In this document: one piece after another, positions 26,766-39,400 of the stretch
Position numbering within the stretch: position 1 is the first letter of the stretch
Layout of the letters: every line of letters begins with the position of its first letter
NCBI GenBank assembly: GCA_003116995.1
Contig: BDSL01000198.1
Span: 1-64,000 of the forward strand
Direction: 5' to 3'
DNA: 64,000 nucleotides
From: Yamagishiella unicocca
Taxonomy: Eukaryota; Chlorophyta; Chlorophyceae; Chlamydomonadales; Volvocaceae
Notes under the pieces: model-generated
What the model was told of the DNA's origin: nothing
The model's input: only the letters and a program-made list of their open reading frames with translations
The model's database searches: none
Made by a program: the position numbers and the translations under genes

Positions 26766-27497
26766 TCACGCCTGCTTGTGCTTGCGGGACAACTCAAACA
26801 ACAGCTCTGGCGAGCGGTAGACGTTTATGAGGGCTCGGAAGAGCTGCTCCTCCAGGACCAGTTCGCCTTTGGGGTGGTAATGGGGGTGGTTGGGGCAGGA
26901 ACGGGGCGGGGGTGGGTGGCGACGGCGCAGCGGGAGGTGGAGCGCAGCCAGGCAGATGCTGTATTAGTCAGCTGGCAGAGCAGGGACGAGAACCGCGACA
27001 CCGAGCCGACAGGACAGACGGGGTGACCGGGACCAGCACCCATCCATCCCACATGGACGCAACGCCGCCGCCCACACCCACACAGCCGCCTGGTTTGCAT
27101 CGACCGGCCCCGACTCCATGGTTTCCCCCTCCTCGGTTGGATTATCCTTCTCCTGTGTCAAATACGCGTTCCACGACCCCCCTCGTTCCATCGACCCACC
27201 GCGGCCCTGTAACCCCGCCGCGTTCCTATGGCCCCCCCCCCGGTCACTCTGACCCCCCCGCGGCCCTGTGGCAACCCCCGCGTTCCTACGACCCCCCCGC
27301 GGCCCCGCCTCCGGCTCACCCTCCGCGCGCGCCACGTATATGTCCTGGCACAGCGCCACCAGTCGGCGGGTTGAGGGCAGATCCTCTGTGGGTATCCGCA
27401 GCCGTAGCGAGGACACCGACAGGCGCAGGAAGCGGCCGATGGCGAAGACGAAGGTGACGTAGAGGCCGGTGATGCCGAAGCGGGACAGCGTCTCACC
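26766..27497 (-). other. Piezo inner helix and cytosolic C-terminal exons
   Basis: Exon 27497-27320 begins GETLSRFGITGLYVTFVFAI (inner pore helix) and continues with RIPTEDLPSTRRLVALCQDI. Exon 26866-26766 gives LVLEEQLFRALINVYRSPEL and ends KHKQA-stop. Both match the highly conserved Piezo C terminus. The donor splits the Gly codon of ARAEGEL, which fixes the junction. Confidence 0.93.
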
Positions 27498-30400
27498 CTG
27501 GAGGTGGGGCAGGTGGCATAAAAAACGCTTACGCGACCTGGATAGGGTAGCTGGCGGAGGGCAGGAGGAGGTGGGGTTGGGGTCGCAGTAGAGGCGGCAG
27601 TAGGGGCGGCAGCGACCACTGCCGGGCGGTTAGGAGCCGTAGATGTACCTATAGAGAACGCCCCCAGCGCCGTCGCGGCGCGCCTCGTGGGAGAAAAGGC
27701 TCCTAAGGCCCTAGAAAGGCTAAGACCAACAACCGCCAAAACGTGAAGTCCTGCAACCACAAACTCCGACCGCGCTCCACCCTGCCGGCCCCCCCTGCGT
27801 CCCGCCCTATCTCCTGCCCCCATTCCCAGCGGCACTGGGCCCCAGCGCCCCCCGACCCGACCCTCGCACCAGCAGCCCGCTCTGCACAGGCTCCAGGACG
27901 GCCACTAGCGGCGGCCCCGCCAGCCCGGGTGAGCCGCCAGGTGCGCCGACGCAGGCGTCCTGCAGCTCCGCATCACCACCGCTGACGTCGCCGGCGTCGC
28001 CGTAGCCCAAAGCACCACCCGTTCGCAGAAGGCGCCGCCGGCCCCTGACAACACCTCCGTCGCTGTCGCCGCCAGCGCCGCCGCCGCCACCTGGATCGTC
28101 GCCACCGTCGCCGTCGCCGTCGCTGGCCGCCGGCGGCAGCAACGCGCCGCACTCGAACGCCCACCACTCCGCTGCACCGAGCCCGCGACCAGCGCGCTCC
28201 AGGGAGGCGTAGCAGCCCACCATCGCGGCGCCCCAGCGGTCGGCCACCTCGGCGGCGGCGGCCGTGGCCGCGGTGGCGGCGGAGGCTTGTACGGCGGCTT
28301 CCGCTGCGCCGTTGCGCCTGAACGGCCAGGGCAGCAGCCGCCGGCGCCGAAGCGCGCTCCCCGGACTGACATCCCACCAACGGCTACCCCACGTGCTACG
28401 GCCACTGCGGGCCCTGCTACTGCCTAGCTGAGGGTCGATCATAGCGCCCTTCGGCGGCGTGGTGGCCACAGATGCCTCACCGTCCAGCCCCAGCCGGACA
28501 CTGCACGTGTCGCCCTTGAGCCGCATGAACAGCGGAAACAGGCCGGGCGACCCATGGGACGCTGGGTCGGTGAGGTTGAGCGCTGTCAGCAGCGTCCGGT
28601 TAGCTCGCCCGGACAGCAGCTGGCCATGAATAAGGTGGCGACGGAGGGTTGAGGAATTGAGAGGGGGACGAAAAAGGAAGGTACAGGGAGGAGGGGAGCG
28701 GCCGTGAGGGCTGGCTGATCTGTACGGGGCTAACGGTCCCTTGAGACGTTCAGGACACATCACCGAAGTGCCCTTTACCATCATGATGATCACGTCATCC
28801 ACCAACGTTCAGCATCCAGCTGTCGGCGCATGGCATCATTCGTCAATCGCCCAGTATTATTAGTCTATTACCCCAAGCCGCCCCTCACCTCGACCAGGTC
28901 CCTTCGCGACGGCTCAGACAGTGGCACGTACGCCACGGCTGAGCAGCCGGGGCCCCCTCGCTGGGAAGCCAGTGGGGCGCTGCGGACGAGGCGCCAGTGG
29001 ATCTGGGGCGGGAGGGGGTTTCGAGGAAGACCCGTGGATGCTAGAAACACCGTTTACGGCGGGAGGGGGGGCCCAAGGAAGGATAGGCGAAGGGAGGGCA
29101 GTCGGACTGGACGTCGGCTCCGCCGTCCAGCCAACCCATCGCGACAAACCACTCATTCTTGCAAGGGGGCGCTCCTCACCCTCATTACCGTACTACACCA
29201 ACACGCATGGCACCCCGAGGCTTACCTCCAGGACCACCGGAGCGTCGCCGCCGCCACCGCTGCCGCCGTTGGTCCCTCCGCCGCCGCCGCCGCCGGTAGC
29301 TGCCGGGTCCAGCAGCTCCAGTAGGGCCCTCCGCGAGGGCGGTGAGATCTGCCACAAGCCATCAGACTCGCCAGCCATACACACGCCCATTGCCTAGGCC
29401 ACCACGCAACCAGCAGCAGCAGCAGCGGGATCAGGATAGCAAGGTATTAGGGCTTTACAGGATGCAGGATTAGCTGTGGCAGCCCCAGCCCCGCCAACTC
29501 GGGTGGTTGGACAAGTACCTCCCGGTCCTGCTCCAATGCCCGCTGCCACCACCTCATTTCCCGGGCGATGCTTCGGCACTGCCTGGCGGTCACTGCTGGC
29601 CTGCATCGACCCCCCCCCCCCCCGCCCCCAGCTACCTCATCCTCCCACCGCACCGAGGGCCCACACCTCCACACCACTCCCACCTGGTCCGGGGCGTAGC
29701 CAGCCAGCGCGTGGGGCAGTCTAGTTGCGGCGGGGCCACCGCCGCCGCCGTCACCGCCGCTGCGACCACCAGTGGGGATTGGCACCGGCACCGGCGGCGG
29801 CGGCGGCGGCGCTTTCCCCGCTGTTGACTGCAGCCGGCGCTTACTGTTACCACCGGCCGAGCCGCCCGCGAGGTTCCTGAAGCCCCCGGTCGCAGGTTCG
29901 GACAGCAGCTTCGGCGGCGGCCGTGGTGACGGCGTCGCCGGCGGCGGTGTCGGCGGCGGCGGCGGTTGCGGTGTGGACCACTGGAAGATGAGGCGGCGGT
30001 CCCCGGTGGCGAAGAGCGGGAAGCGCTGGACGCCGGCTGCGTCGGCACCGCCGGACAGCTGCGGGCATGTGGGAGGGCGAGGGGACGCGGGGTGCCAAGT
30101 TGCGTCGCGAGGGATGGAAGCTGATTGACCCGATAGAAGGACGGGCTGGGTCCAGAGGCCCGTATAAACATATCCACGCTTCAGTTGTCCGTGGAGCTTC
30201 GCGGCTCAGCGATGAGTCACCGTACGGCAACACACGTAAATGGTGAATGACCGCACGTGAGGCGCAGCCCGCGCATACACCCCAGCCGCCCACACATGCC
30301 CCACACACGCCAGCCGCCCACACGCCCCACGCTACCTTGGCAATTGAGATGTTGAGGTGCGCATCCTGCGGGGTGGGGTACGAACGATGGGAAGAGATTG

Positions 30401-33400
30401 GCGCAGGAGGGAGTGACGGCACGACAAGCGGCTCGACATGAGGGCGCAGTAGCATGGGCATGGGGGCAATCCACACGCGCGCGCATTCGCCGGGAGCACC
30501 CGTATACACGAAGCGTCCTCTCTTTATTCATTTCCCCGGAAACCACCTCCCTGGATCCGCCACCTCTGGACCCTCCCTCCTTGGACCCTCCCTCCTTGAC
30601 CCTCCCCCTCCGGGCGGGTCGGGCCGGGGACTCCGACTAGGACTGGGACTGGGACCGGACCGCGATGGCCGCTCTCCCATAGCGCCCCAACTCCCACAGT
30701 TTTCCTACTAGCGCCCAAAACCGATTCTGCGAAAACTTTACGTGCGTCGCGTGGGGTCCTCGCTCCCGTGCGTCTCGCCGTAGCCGATATAGCTTAGCCG
30801 CCAAAGGTCATATTACGACCTTCGGCTTTCGTATCCCCAACCCAGTTCTCCAGCATGCATCTCAAAACTTCTGTTTTAAACGTTTTTTCGGACATCCACG
30901 GGTTTCCCTCGAACCCCCTCCGGACCCTACCTCCTGGACCCTCCCTTCCTGGACCTTCCCTCCTGGACCCTCCCTGGACTTTCCCTCTGGGCTGCCCCTC
31001 AGGGGCTTACCTGCAGCGCCGGCACCTGGTACGTGGGCGCCCCCGACGAGAAGAACAGCGGGGGCAGCCACAGCACCAGCAGCAGCACCACCAGAGCCAG
31101 CACGCCCTGCCGAGGTGAAGGTGGTCGAGGATTGCAGGTTGGGAGTTGGGAGTTGGGAGTTGGGACGGGGGCTGGAGTTCAACGTTGTGGGGCACTCGAG
31201 CCAGGGGTGGGAGCCATGACCCGCTACGACTCCCAGGTTGGCCGCCTCCGAAGCCGTACCCATCCGTGCTGCTCGCTCAAACACCTCCCATTCCCCACTA
31301 CACAGTCGCCTGTCACTGCCCCTACCCTCTAGTGTCTCTTCTTCTCCTTCGTCCGTCCACTGGTTTTCCCTGTTCCCCTAGTCATGCTCCCCACCCACCC
31401 ACCCACCCATGCTCCCCAACCATGCCCCCCACCCACCCACCCACCCACCCACCCACCCACCCACCCACCCACCCACCTGCATGAACTTAACGTAGCGGGG
31501 CACCCGTTCCCCGATACGCCGGCCCCTCCGCTGCCTGGGCCAGGAAGGAAACGAAGAGATTGATCAGGAGGAGGAGCAGGGTGGTAGCCGCCATCCTGTA
31601 CGTCCTGTAAGTCCTACAGAGCCCAACCGCGCGTCGTAGAACCAAACACCCGCCGCACAAATGACGACCACAACCACCGTAACCAACCCCCAACGACGTA
31701 CTGGTTCCTGCACGTGGCCACGAACAGGCTTGAGCGGATGTCTTCCAGCTTGAGCCAGTTGTCCCAGTCCAGGGAGGTGCTGATGCAGGTCCAGTCCAGC
31801 AGCGTACGAATCTCGTACAGGAAGGGGACTAGGGGGCAAGGAAGCAGTGTGTATGTCGTCTGGATTAATGTGAAGGCGAGTGCGGAAGCCATTGCCGGCG
31901 GCGACGCAACGCGAGGCGAGGTCACGTCGTGGCGATAACCGGACGATAGGTGCGGAAACTGCGCGTGTCAATACACAAGGGCCGTACATGAGGTACGACG
32001 AACCCGCAAATGGCTGATCACGGTAACGGTGAAAAGGACACGCCACGAGCATGCTACTGAGGGAGGGACGGCGTGCGATAACTCACGGCTGTAGAAGATG
32101 TTGAAAGCCAGGTTATGCGCCCAGTCGGCTCGGCGGTAGAAGAAGGACGACTGGCGGCCCCCACCGGCCGGACCGGGGGCACTCAGCGGCGGATATCCGT
32201 CGCGCAGCTGCAGCGCACCTGCACGCCAGCAGCCGCAGGAGGAGGGGCGGAGGAGGGGGAGCAGGGCCACATTGAGTGTATCGCCCGCACCACCTTCAGC
32301 CCTCACACGCCACCCAGCTAGCGCACCATTCCGCCGCTGCCCACGGCCGCCTGTGGGTTCCGCTTCTGCCCGAGCCTTTCCTGCCCGGTCCCTCCCAGCC
32401 CTCCCTCCCTGGACTGTCCACGCACCTAGGCAGAAGCCTCCCAGCCCTCCCTGGACTCCAGCCCTGCCTCCCTGGACTGCGCAGCCCCACCACGCACCTA
32501 GGCAGAAGCCCAGGCAGCGCAGCAGCACGAACAACCGCAGGTGCGCCCGCACCCCCGCCTCGGCCGCCGCCACGCCGTCGGCTCCCGCCGCCCCGGGGGC
32601 GCGCTCCTCCGCCGCCACCGACTGCCAGTAGGCCCTCAGGCACCAGCCCAGCAGCAGCACTTGCGAGGTGACGTGCAGCACCATCTTGGCCGCCGGCCAC
32701 CCCAGCATGTACACCGCCCGCTCCGAAACCATCATGCCGAACAGCAACATGAGCGCGGCGAGGTAGTCCAGGGGGAGCCTGGGGAAGGGAGGAGCGGTAG
32801 GGGTCGAGCGGAAGCCAAGAAGATGGGAAGGTAGAACCCGAGGACTGTGAATGGTCAAGTAGCTGGAGGACGTGTGGGACGAGGGGCAGCGGGGATGGTT
32901 TCGGAGGGACGGGAGGCATGATAGGGGGCGAGGCGAACACCACCCCCACCTGCGGTCCGCAAACACCCCAACCTGCGGTCCGCAAACACCCCACCTGCGG
33001 TCCGCAAACACCCCAACCTGCGGTCCGCGAACACCCCACCTGCGGTCCGCAAACACCCCAACCTGCGGTCCGCAAACACCCCACCTGCGGTCCGCGAACA
33101 CCCCACCTGCGGTCCGCAAACACCCCACCTGCGGTCCGCGAACACCCCACCTGCGGTCCGCGTCCGTGATGTCCGCCAGGCTGCGCGCGGAGGAGACCAC
33201 AAGCTGGTAGAAGATGAGCGCATACACAAAGGATATGAAATCCAGTACGGCAGTTGGGGCGTAACGGTCGCTGGGGGGCTGGCTGTACGACTCCACAAAC
33301 TGAATGGGCGGCAGGCCCGGCGGCTCGGGCACATGCAGCGGCGGCAGTGGCGGCGGCGGCGGCGGCGGCGGCTCGATTGCGCCGGCGGCGACGTCAATGG

Positions 33401-36400
33401 ACGAGCCAATGGAGCCGACGCTGCCGCGGCGGCGGTGCGATGGCGCCGCCACGGTAGCGGCGGCGGCGGTGGTCAAGGGAGGGCGCCTGCGTTGGCGGAG
33501 GCCGCCGTCGCCGGAGCCAGCACGAGCTACCGTCGCGGGCCTTGCGGAGGGCGCAGATCCGATGGTGTCGGTGGTTGTGGTAGTTGCAGTTGCCGTTGTG
33601 ACAACCTCGGCGAGGTGCCGGGCCCCGGGGAGGACCGCGGCGGCGGCGGCGCTACCGCCCAGGTGCCGGAAGGGCGGCACCGAGAGAGACGCCAGACGCT
33701 GCCTGCACGGGGCGGATAGGGCGGATTGCCATACGACCGCGCGACCAGGAGCCACTAGGCCGCACGTGCCTAGATGGAGAATAAGTGGGCGCACGTCAGC
33801 GGATGCTCCAATTAACCCTTACCGCCGGATTACGAGTGAATGACGACAACCGGGATTAACCCCCCCTGGACCCACTGCCCCTAGCCCGCTGTCTCACCTG
33901 CTGGCCGCCTCCACCGCATAACGCAGCATCGCCGCAACGTCGTGCGCGGGGTTGGGGCTGGCGCCGCCGCCATCCGCCCACGCCGCCGCCATCGGCGCCG
34001 GCGGCGGCACCACCTCCAGCAGGACGTGTACGGCAGTGCCGACGGGCGCCACCGCCTCGTGCTGGAGGCGCAGCTGCGGCAGGCTGTAGCGTGCGAGGCG
34101 GCAGATGGCGGCGGCGGTGGAGTCACTACTGTCCGCCGCCGCCGGCACCGCCGCCGACTCGGCGGCGCCGCCGGCACGCTTGCCGCCAGCGGCAACTTCG
34201 CCGCCGGCGCCGTGGCGCTCCTCTTCCTCCTCGTCGCTGCTGCTGTCGGATTCGCCCATCTCGGCGAGCTGCGGCGGTATCCGAAGGCAGCAGATGGCGT
34301 CGAGCGGGAAGGGGGTTAAATGACGCATATCACAAACGTAGTCATGGGCATCACACCACGTGCGCCACCCCCCACGCTCAGTACCGCGCAACCGACAACC
34401 GTACCTGCCACGCGGACGTCCGGCGCCGCCACTCCTCCCTGTGCTTCTTCGCCGCCGCCACCCGCTGGCCGTACTGGTGCACCGCCGCCAGCAGCTGCTG
34501 CAGTGCCGCCGCCAGCTGGTGGCCCCGGAGCACCAGGTGGGGCGGCCGCAACGGCGGCGCCGCCACCAGCACCAGCGCGGCATGACCCCCAGGTGCAACC
34601 TCCCCCGCAGCCCCCGACGGGATATCCTCAGCTGCCGTTCCAAGGAATTCAGGCAGCGGCGGCGCCGCTGCCGCCGCGTCGGCCTCCCCGGCTGCCAGCG
34701 GCGGCAGAGCCGCCGGCGCCGCCGCTGGCGGCGCACCGGCGGCAGGAGCGCCCCCGACGTCTGACGGCGGCGGCGGAGGCGAAGGCGGCGGCTGGGACGG
34801 CGGCCGCGGAGGCAGACCGGTGCCGCGCCGAAGAGGCGAGACGCCGTCCGTTGCGCCACTGACGGTCCCACCGCTGGCGCCGGCGTCACCCGCCGCCGCC
34901 GCCGGCGGTGCCGCTGCCGCTGGCGCCGTTCGGCGCTGCTGCGGTAACGCCAGCTGCAGCTTTACCCAGTGTGGCCCCACCTCGTGGGGGTGGGTGACCA
35001 GGCTGGGGTCGTGGGTGCCCCAGGCAGGCAGGCAGGCAGGCAGGCACAGAAGTAAGGACGTGTCGGCGTGTAGGCAGTGGCGCGGTGCGATGTGGTGCGG
35101 GAGGAAGCCGTGCGCTACTGCCGCCCCACCAATTAAGGCTTCACACACCGCAATCACAGACCTGCGGGTATCACGTGCCACATGTCACATGTCACGTCCA
35201 TAAGCGGCGCCAAGAGGCGCACCAGAGGCACTTGTGCCAATCTGCCAAACCAGCCTCCACAGCGCTCCCCTCCCCTCCCACCGGATCCCAGCCCTTCAGC
35301 GCTCCCCCCAACCTCACCCGTACACCCGCCACAGGTGCAGCGCCAGGAGGCGGCAGGCGGAGGCGGCCTGCCGCACCCGCCAGTGCAAGTGCCGGAAGGA
35401 GAAGACCGGCAGCGGCGGGGACTCGGGCTGGGGCGGGGCGGCGCCGGCGGGGTGGCCTGCGGGGCCTCTGGAGGGCGCTGCTGCAGCCTGGTGCTGCGGC
35501 GGCGCCGCTACTGCCGCGTACACCAGGTCGAGGCTGTAGCTGTGCATGAGAGTGGCCAGGTAGCTGACGAAGAGCGGCAGGGCGCGGAACGGGTCGGAGT
35601 GGAGGCCCACGACCTAGGCAGGGAGGGGGCCCGTGGTGGCGGCAGTATGGTTGTTGTGGCGGCATTATGGTTGGCGTCGTGACGACCGACGACAAGCGCA
35701 GGAGCAGGCAACAACGCGCAGGACAAGACTTGACAGCAGAGTACGCGCTCTTGGCCTGCTGACTGTGGCCTGAGCGGATGCGGGAGCATGTGTCGTACCT
35801 GCACCCTGAACAGGAATTCCCGCCGGCCGAACAGCCACATGCAGCTGCTGCCCGCAGCGCCACCGCCACCGCCGCCGGACCCCGTGGCGCAGAGGCACTT
35901 GCCCAGGACCAGGTACGAGTACTGCAGGATAAGTACAGTCTCCGCGTACAGCAGGGCACCCTGCGGGGTACGAACGCGGTTTTACAACGGGGCCGTGTTG
36001 ATTGATGGCGGGAATCAAGAGGACAGGAGCGGTGGAGCGTCGAGCAGTAGCGGCATTGGGTTCTGTCCTCCGTCGTACCTGCCAATACTGCCGCGGCTTG
36101 CGGTGCAGCAGCAGGCCGTACATAAACATGGATAGCGGCAGCACCGCCGCCAGCGCCGACATGTCCAGCAGGAAGAGGACCAGGAAGGCCGCGTAGCAGG
36201 TGTACGAGTCGTCATCGGGCTGCCGCCGCCGCGCCGCCGTGACCAGCGGCGCCACCAGCTTGTCGTACAGTCGTACAAGGAGCGGCGGCCAGGAGAGCCG
36301 CCGCCGCCGGCGACCCGGGCCGGCGGCGGCGGCAGCGGCGAGGGCGCCGGATCGCGGTAGCGCCGGCGGCCCTGCCGCCGCCCCCAAGTACGGCTCAATC

Positions 36401-39400
36401 TCCGACGCGGCAGTTGCCCCGTCCCGCTCAGGCACGGCTCCAGGGGCGGCCTGCGAGGAGGAGAATAACTCCAGGGTGTCTGCGGACATGTGGCGGCGGT
36501 GCGCCGGCGTCAGGCCGCTGCTGCGCTGCCGCCCGCGCTCCAGGCGCTCCAGGGAGGGCTGCCGCTGCTGCTGCTGTTGCTGCTGTAGCAGCTGCTGCCA
36601 GGGGCCGACCAGCAGCATCGACGTCGAAGACGGTTCGGCGCGCGGCGACGGCGACGCTGCGTCGTGCTCCAGGCCCTCGAAGTGAGTGTACGACTGCGTA
36701 CGACGATGCGCCAGGGCGCGGACGCCACCGGTGGCGGCGCCGCTGAGGTCATACTCCTCACCATCGTCTCCCATAAGGCCCTGCGGCGTCGCGGTCAGCA
36801 GCACGGGTATGGTTTGTACGGGGTCGGTTGGTACGGGGGTAGCTGGGTGAGGGGGGGCATTAGCAGATCCCTCCCACTGGCCCCCACAGACCCATCCACC
36901 TGTGCGAGCCGGGATGACCGACCGGAGGCGCCCTCCCTATCGCTGCCGCCGCCGTCGAGTTCCACCAAGCCGCCCGCCTCCGCCGCATCCCGCGGGAGGT
37001 GGTAACCCACACCGCCGCCGCCGCCGCCGCCGCGATGGTAGGCATACTGTCGGTGCTGGTGGCGGCGGCCGCCGCGCTGCAGCCCCTCCCCGTTGCCTTC
37101 CGCCGCCGCCGCCGCCGCCACGTCAGCGATGTCCACGTCAGCGTCCAGCAGCTCCGCCAGGCCCGCCACCATTGGGCCGCCGCCGGCGGCTGACAGCAGC
37201 CCACTGCCGGCGCCGCCGCCGCCGCCCCCGCCGGCAGTCGTCCGCAGTGCGGACAAGTATGCCGCAGTGGCGTTGGCGCGGCCGGGGCCCGCTAGGTCGC
37301 TGGCGTCGATGTCTCCTGTGAGTCCAGCAGCAGGGGCATACGTTTGCGCGAAGCCGTGCACGAAGGCATCACTCGGCCCTCATCCATACCGCCGCAATAG
37401 CCGCACATACGGTCCCTACGCGCAACGCTATATATTTCCCCCGCGCGCTTTCCTTTTCAGCTGGCGTTTTCTTGCGCTGCCCGACCTCGGCCATGCTTCG
37501 GTAACCCCCTTGCGAGTCCCATCGTCGCCCCTTGCTGCCCCCGTACCGACCGACTCCCCTTCGCCGGCCCCTGCGCAGCCGCCCCCACCTGCCGACAGCA
37601 GCAGTGCCTTGAGCTTCGCGATCCGCCTCAACCGCACCGCCCGCGCGTGGCTGGCCGCCAGCGCGCCCCGCGCCGCCGCCTCCCGGCCGTCCTTCGCCGC
37701 CAGCCTCAGCGCCGCCACGTGCTGCTGCTGCGCCTCCGCCGCCAGCCTCGTCACCCGCGCGAACAGCGACGACCGCAGCACCCTCACGTACAGCCGCAGC
37801 AGCAGCCACACCACCACGTCAGCAACCACCGGCGAGTCAAGCAGAGCCGACCAGGGACCCCACACGCCGGCGGCGCCGGCGGCGCCGCCAAGCAAACGGC
37901 GCCATGGAGCGGCCGTCCCGTGGGTCGGCGCTCCCGCCCACCAGCCCTCCGGCTCGGCCCCGCTGTCATCTCCCCTGCCGGGCTGCAGCTGGCAGAGGCC
38001 CATGAGGCGGGGGAAGGTGCAGGCGGGGGTGACTGCAGGTCCGTCGCCTCCTCCCCCTCCGCCGTCCTCGCCGCCGCTGGGTGCGGTGAGGGTGCAGGGC
38101 TGCGCCCACGTAGGGCCCAGGAGGAGCTCCCAGGGCGCCTGAGAGTAGGGGGACGAAAGGTTGTGTGTTAATCTACCGCAGGGGCGCATCAATGGTACCG
38201 TTAAGCTGCAAGCCCCTGTGTTACCGGTATTCGACCGTTAACCCGTCCTGCCCCCCGGCCCGGGCCCCGCCCCGCCCCCCCCCGCCCTGCCCAGCCCCGC
38301 TCCGAACCAGGCTATCGGTTGCTGCTGCTTAGATAGCAAACCCGAGTTCTGACGCTGCCCCGCCCCGCCCCGCCTCGCCTACCTGGAACGCCCCCTCCAG
38401 CAGCAGCACCAGGTAGTTGAACACCACCAGCCGCCCGAACAGCGCGCCGCCCGCCCCGCCCGGCCTGGCCAGCTCGGGTCGGCGGCGGAACAGCAGCAGG
38501 CAGTGTGCCAGGTAGCCGGCCCGCAGCAGGTCCCGCTGCAGGGCCACAAGGCCCACGACGACCACCAGCAGCAGGTCGGCGGCATGACGGACCTGAGTGG
38601 GGGGGGGGGGGCGGGAAGAGGGGGGGGGTATGCGAGGAAAGCTGTAGGACTTGGAAAACTTAGGAAATGCGTAGAACCGACCAGGAAATGTGTGGCACAT
38701 GCGGTTTGAATTGCATGCTCGAGAACTTGGAAGGTGGCGGAGGGATATTATACATTGGAAGGGGGGGCACGGGAAGGGGGCCCACGGGAGGAGCGGCATT
38801 GCCGTGCTAGGAGAGGGCAGGGAGCGGGGCGGCGAGGGGGGGAAGACGAGACGGGCGTCATGACGAAGGAGGATGGGCATTTGCTTTTAGCCACGCACCT
38901 CTCGGGTACCACCCGCCTGGAGGCCTCCTCCAACCCTCCCCTTACACGCCCAGCCCATACTTCCTCACCCGCTCGCCCATCCCTCCCCATCTCCCTCACC
39001 TCCCTTACCGCCACCAAGGGTTTCCATCTCCAAACGACTGTCCTAAACGGTTTTCTCGTTCGTATACGGGTTTTTCTTGCAACCCCCTGCCCCCCACTGC
39101 CCCCCCCCCCCCCCACGCCCCAGCCCACCAGGTAGTAGCGGGCCCAGTCCAGAACGCCCCAGCGCGGCTGGGCCCAAATCTCGACGGGGGAGAACAGGAA
39201 CGTACGGCACCCGCCGCCGCCGTACCCCGGCGCCTGGATCCGCCCCATGCCGCGCCCTGCGCGCGGGATGTGCACCGGCTCGGGGCGATGTCGTACGCCC
39301 AGTACGGCACCCGATGCGGTGGCAGAGGGTCCGGTGTGGCCGCCTTCGCCGCTCCGCTGAGGAACCTGCTCGGTAGGCACCGGCTGTGCGGCCAGCAGGG

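Noticed and set aside
31968..33794. A 608-codon minus-strand open frame
   Set aside because: It reads through Piezo introns (including the donor repeat). The conserved residues are explained by separate exons with good splice sites.
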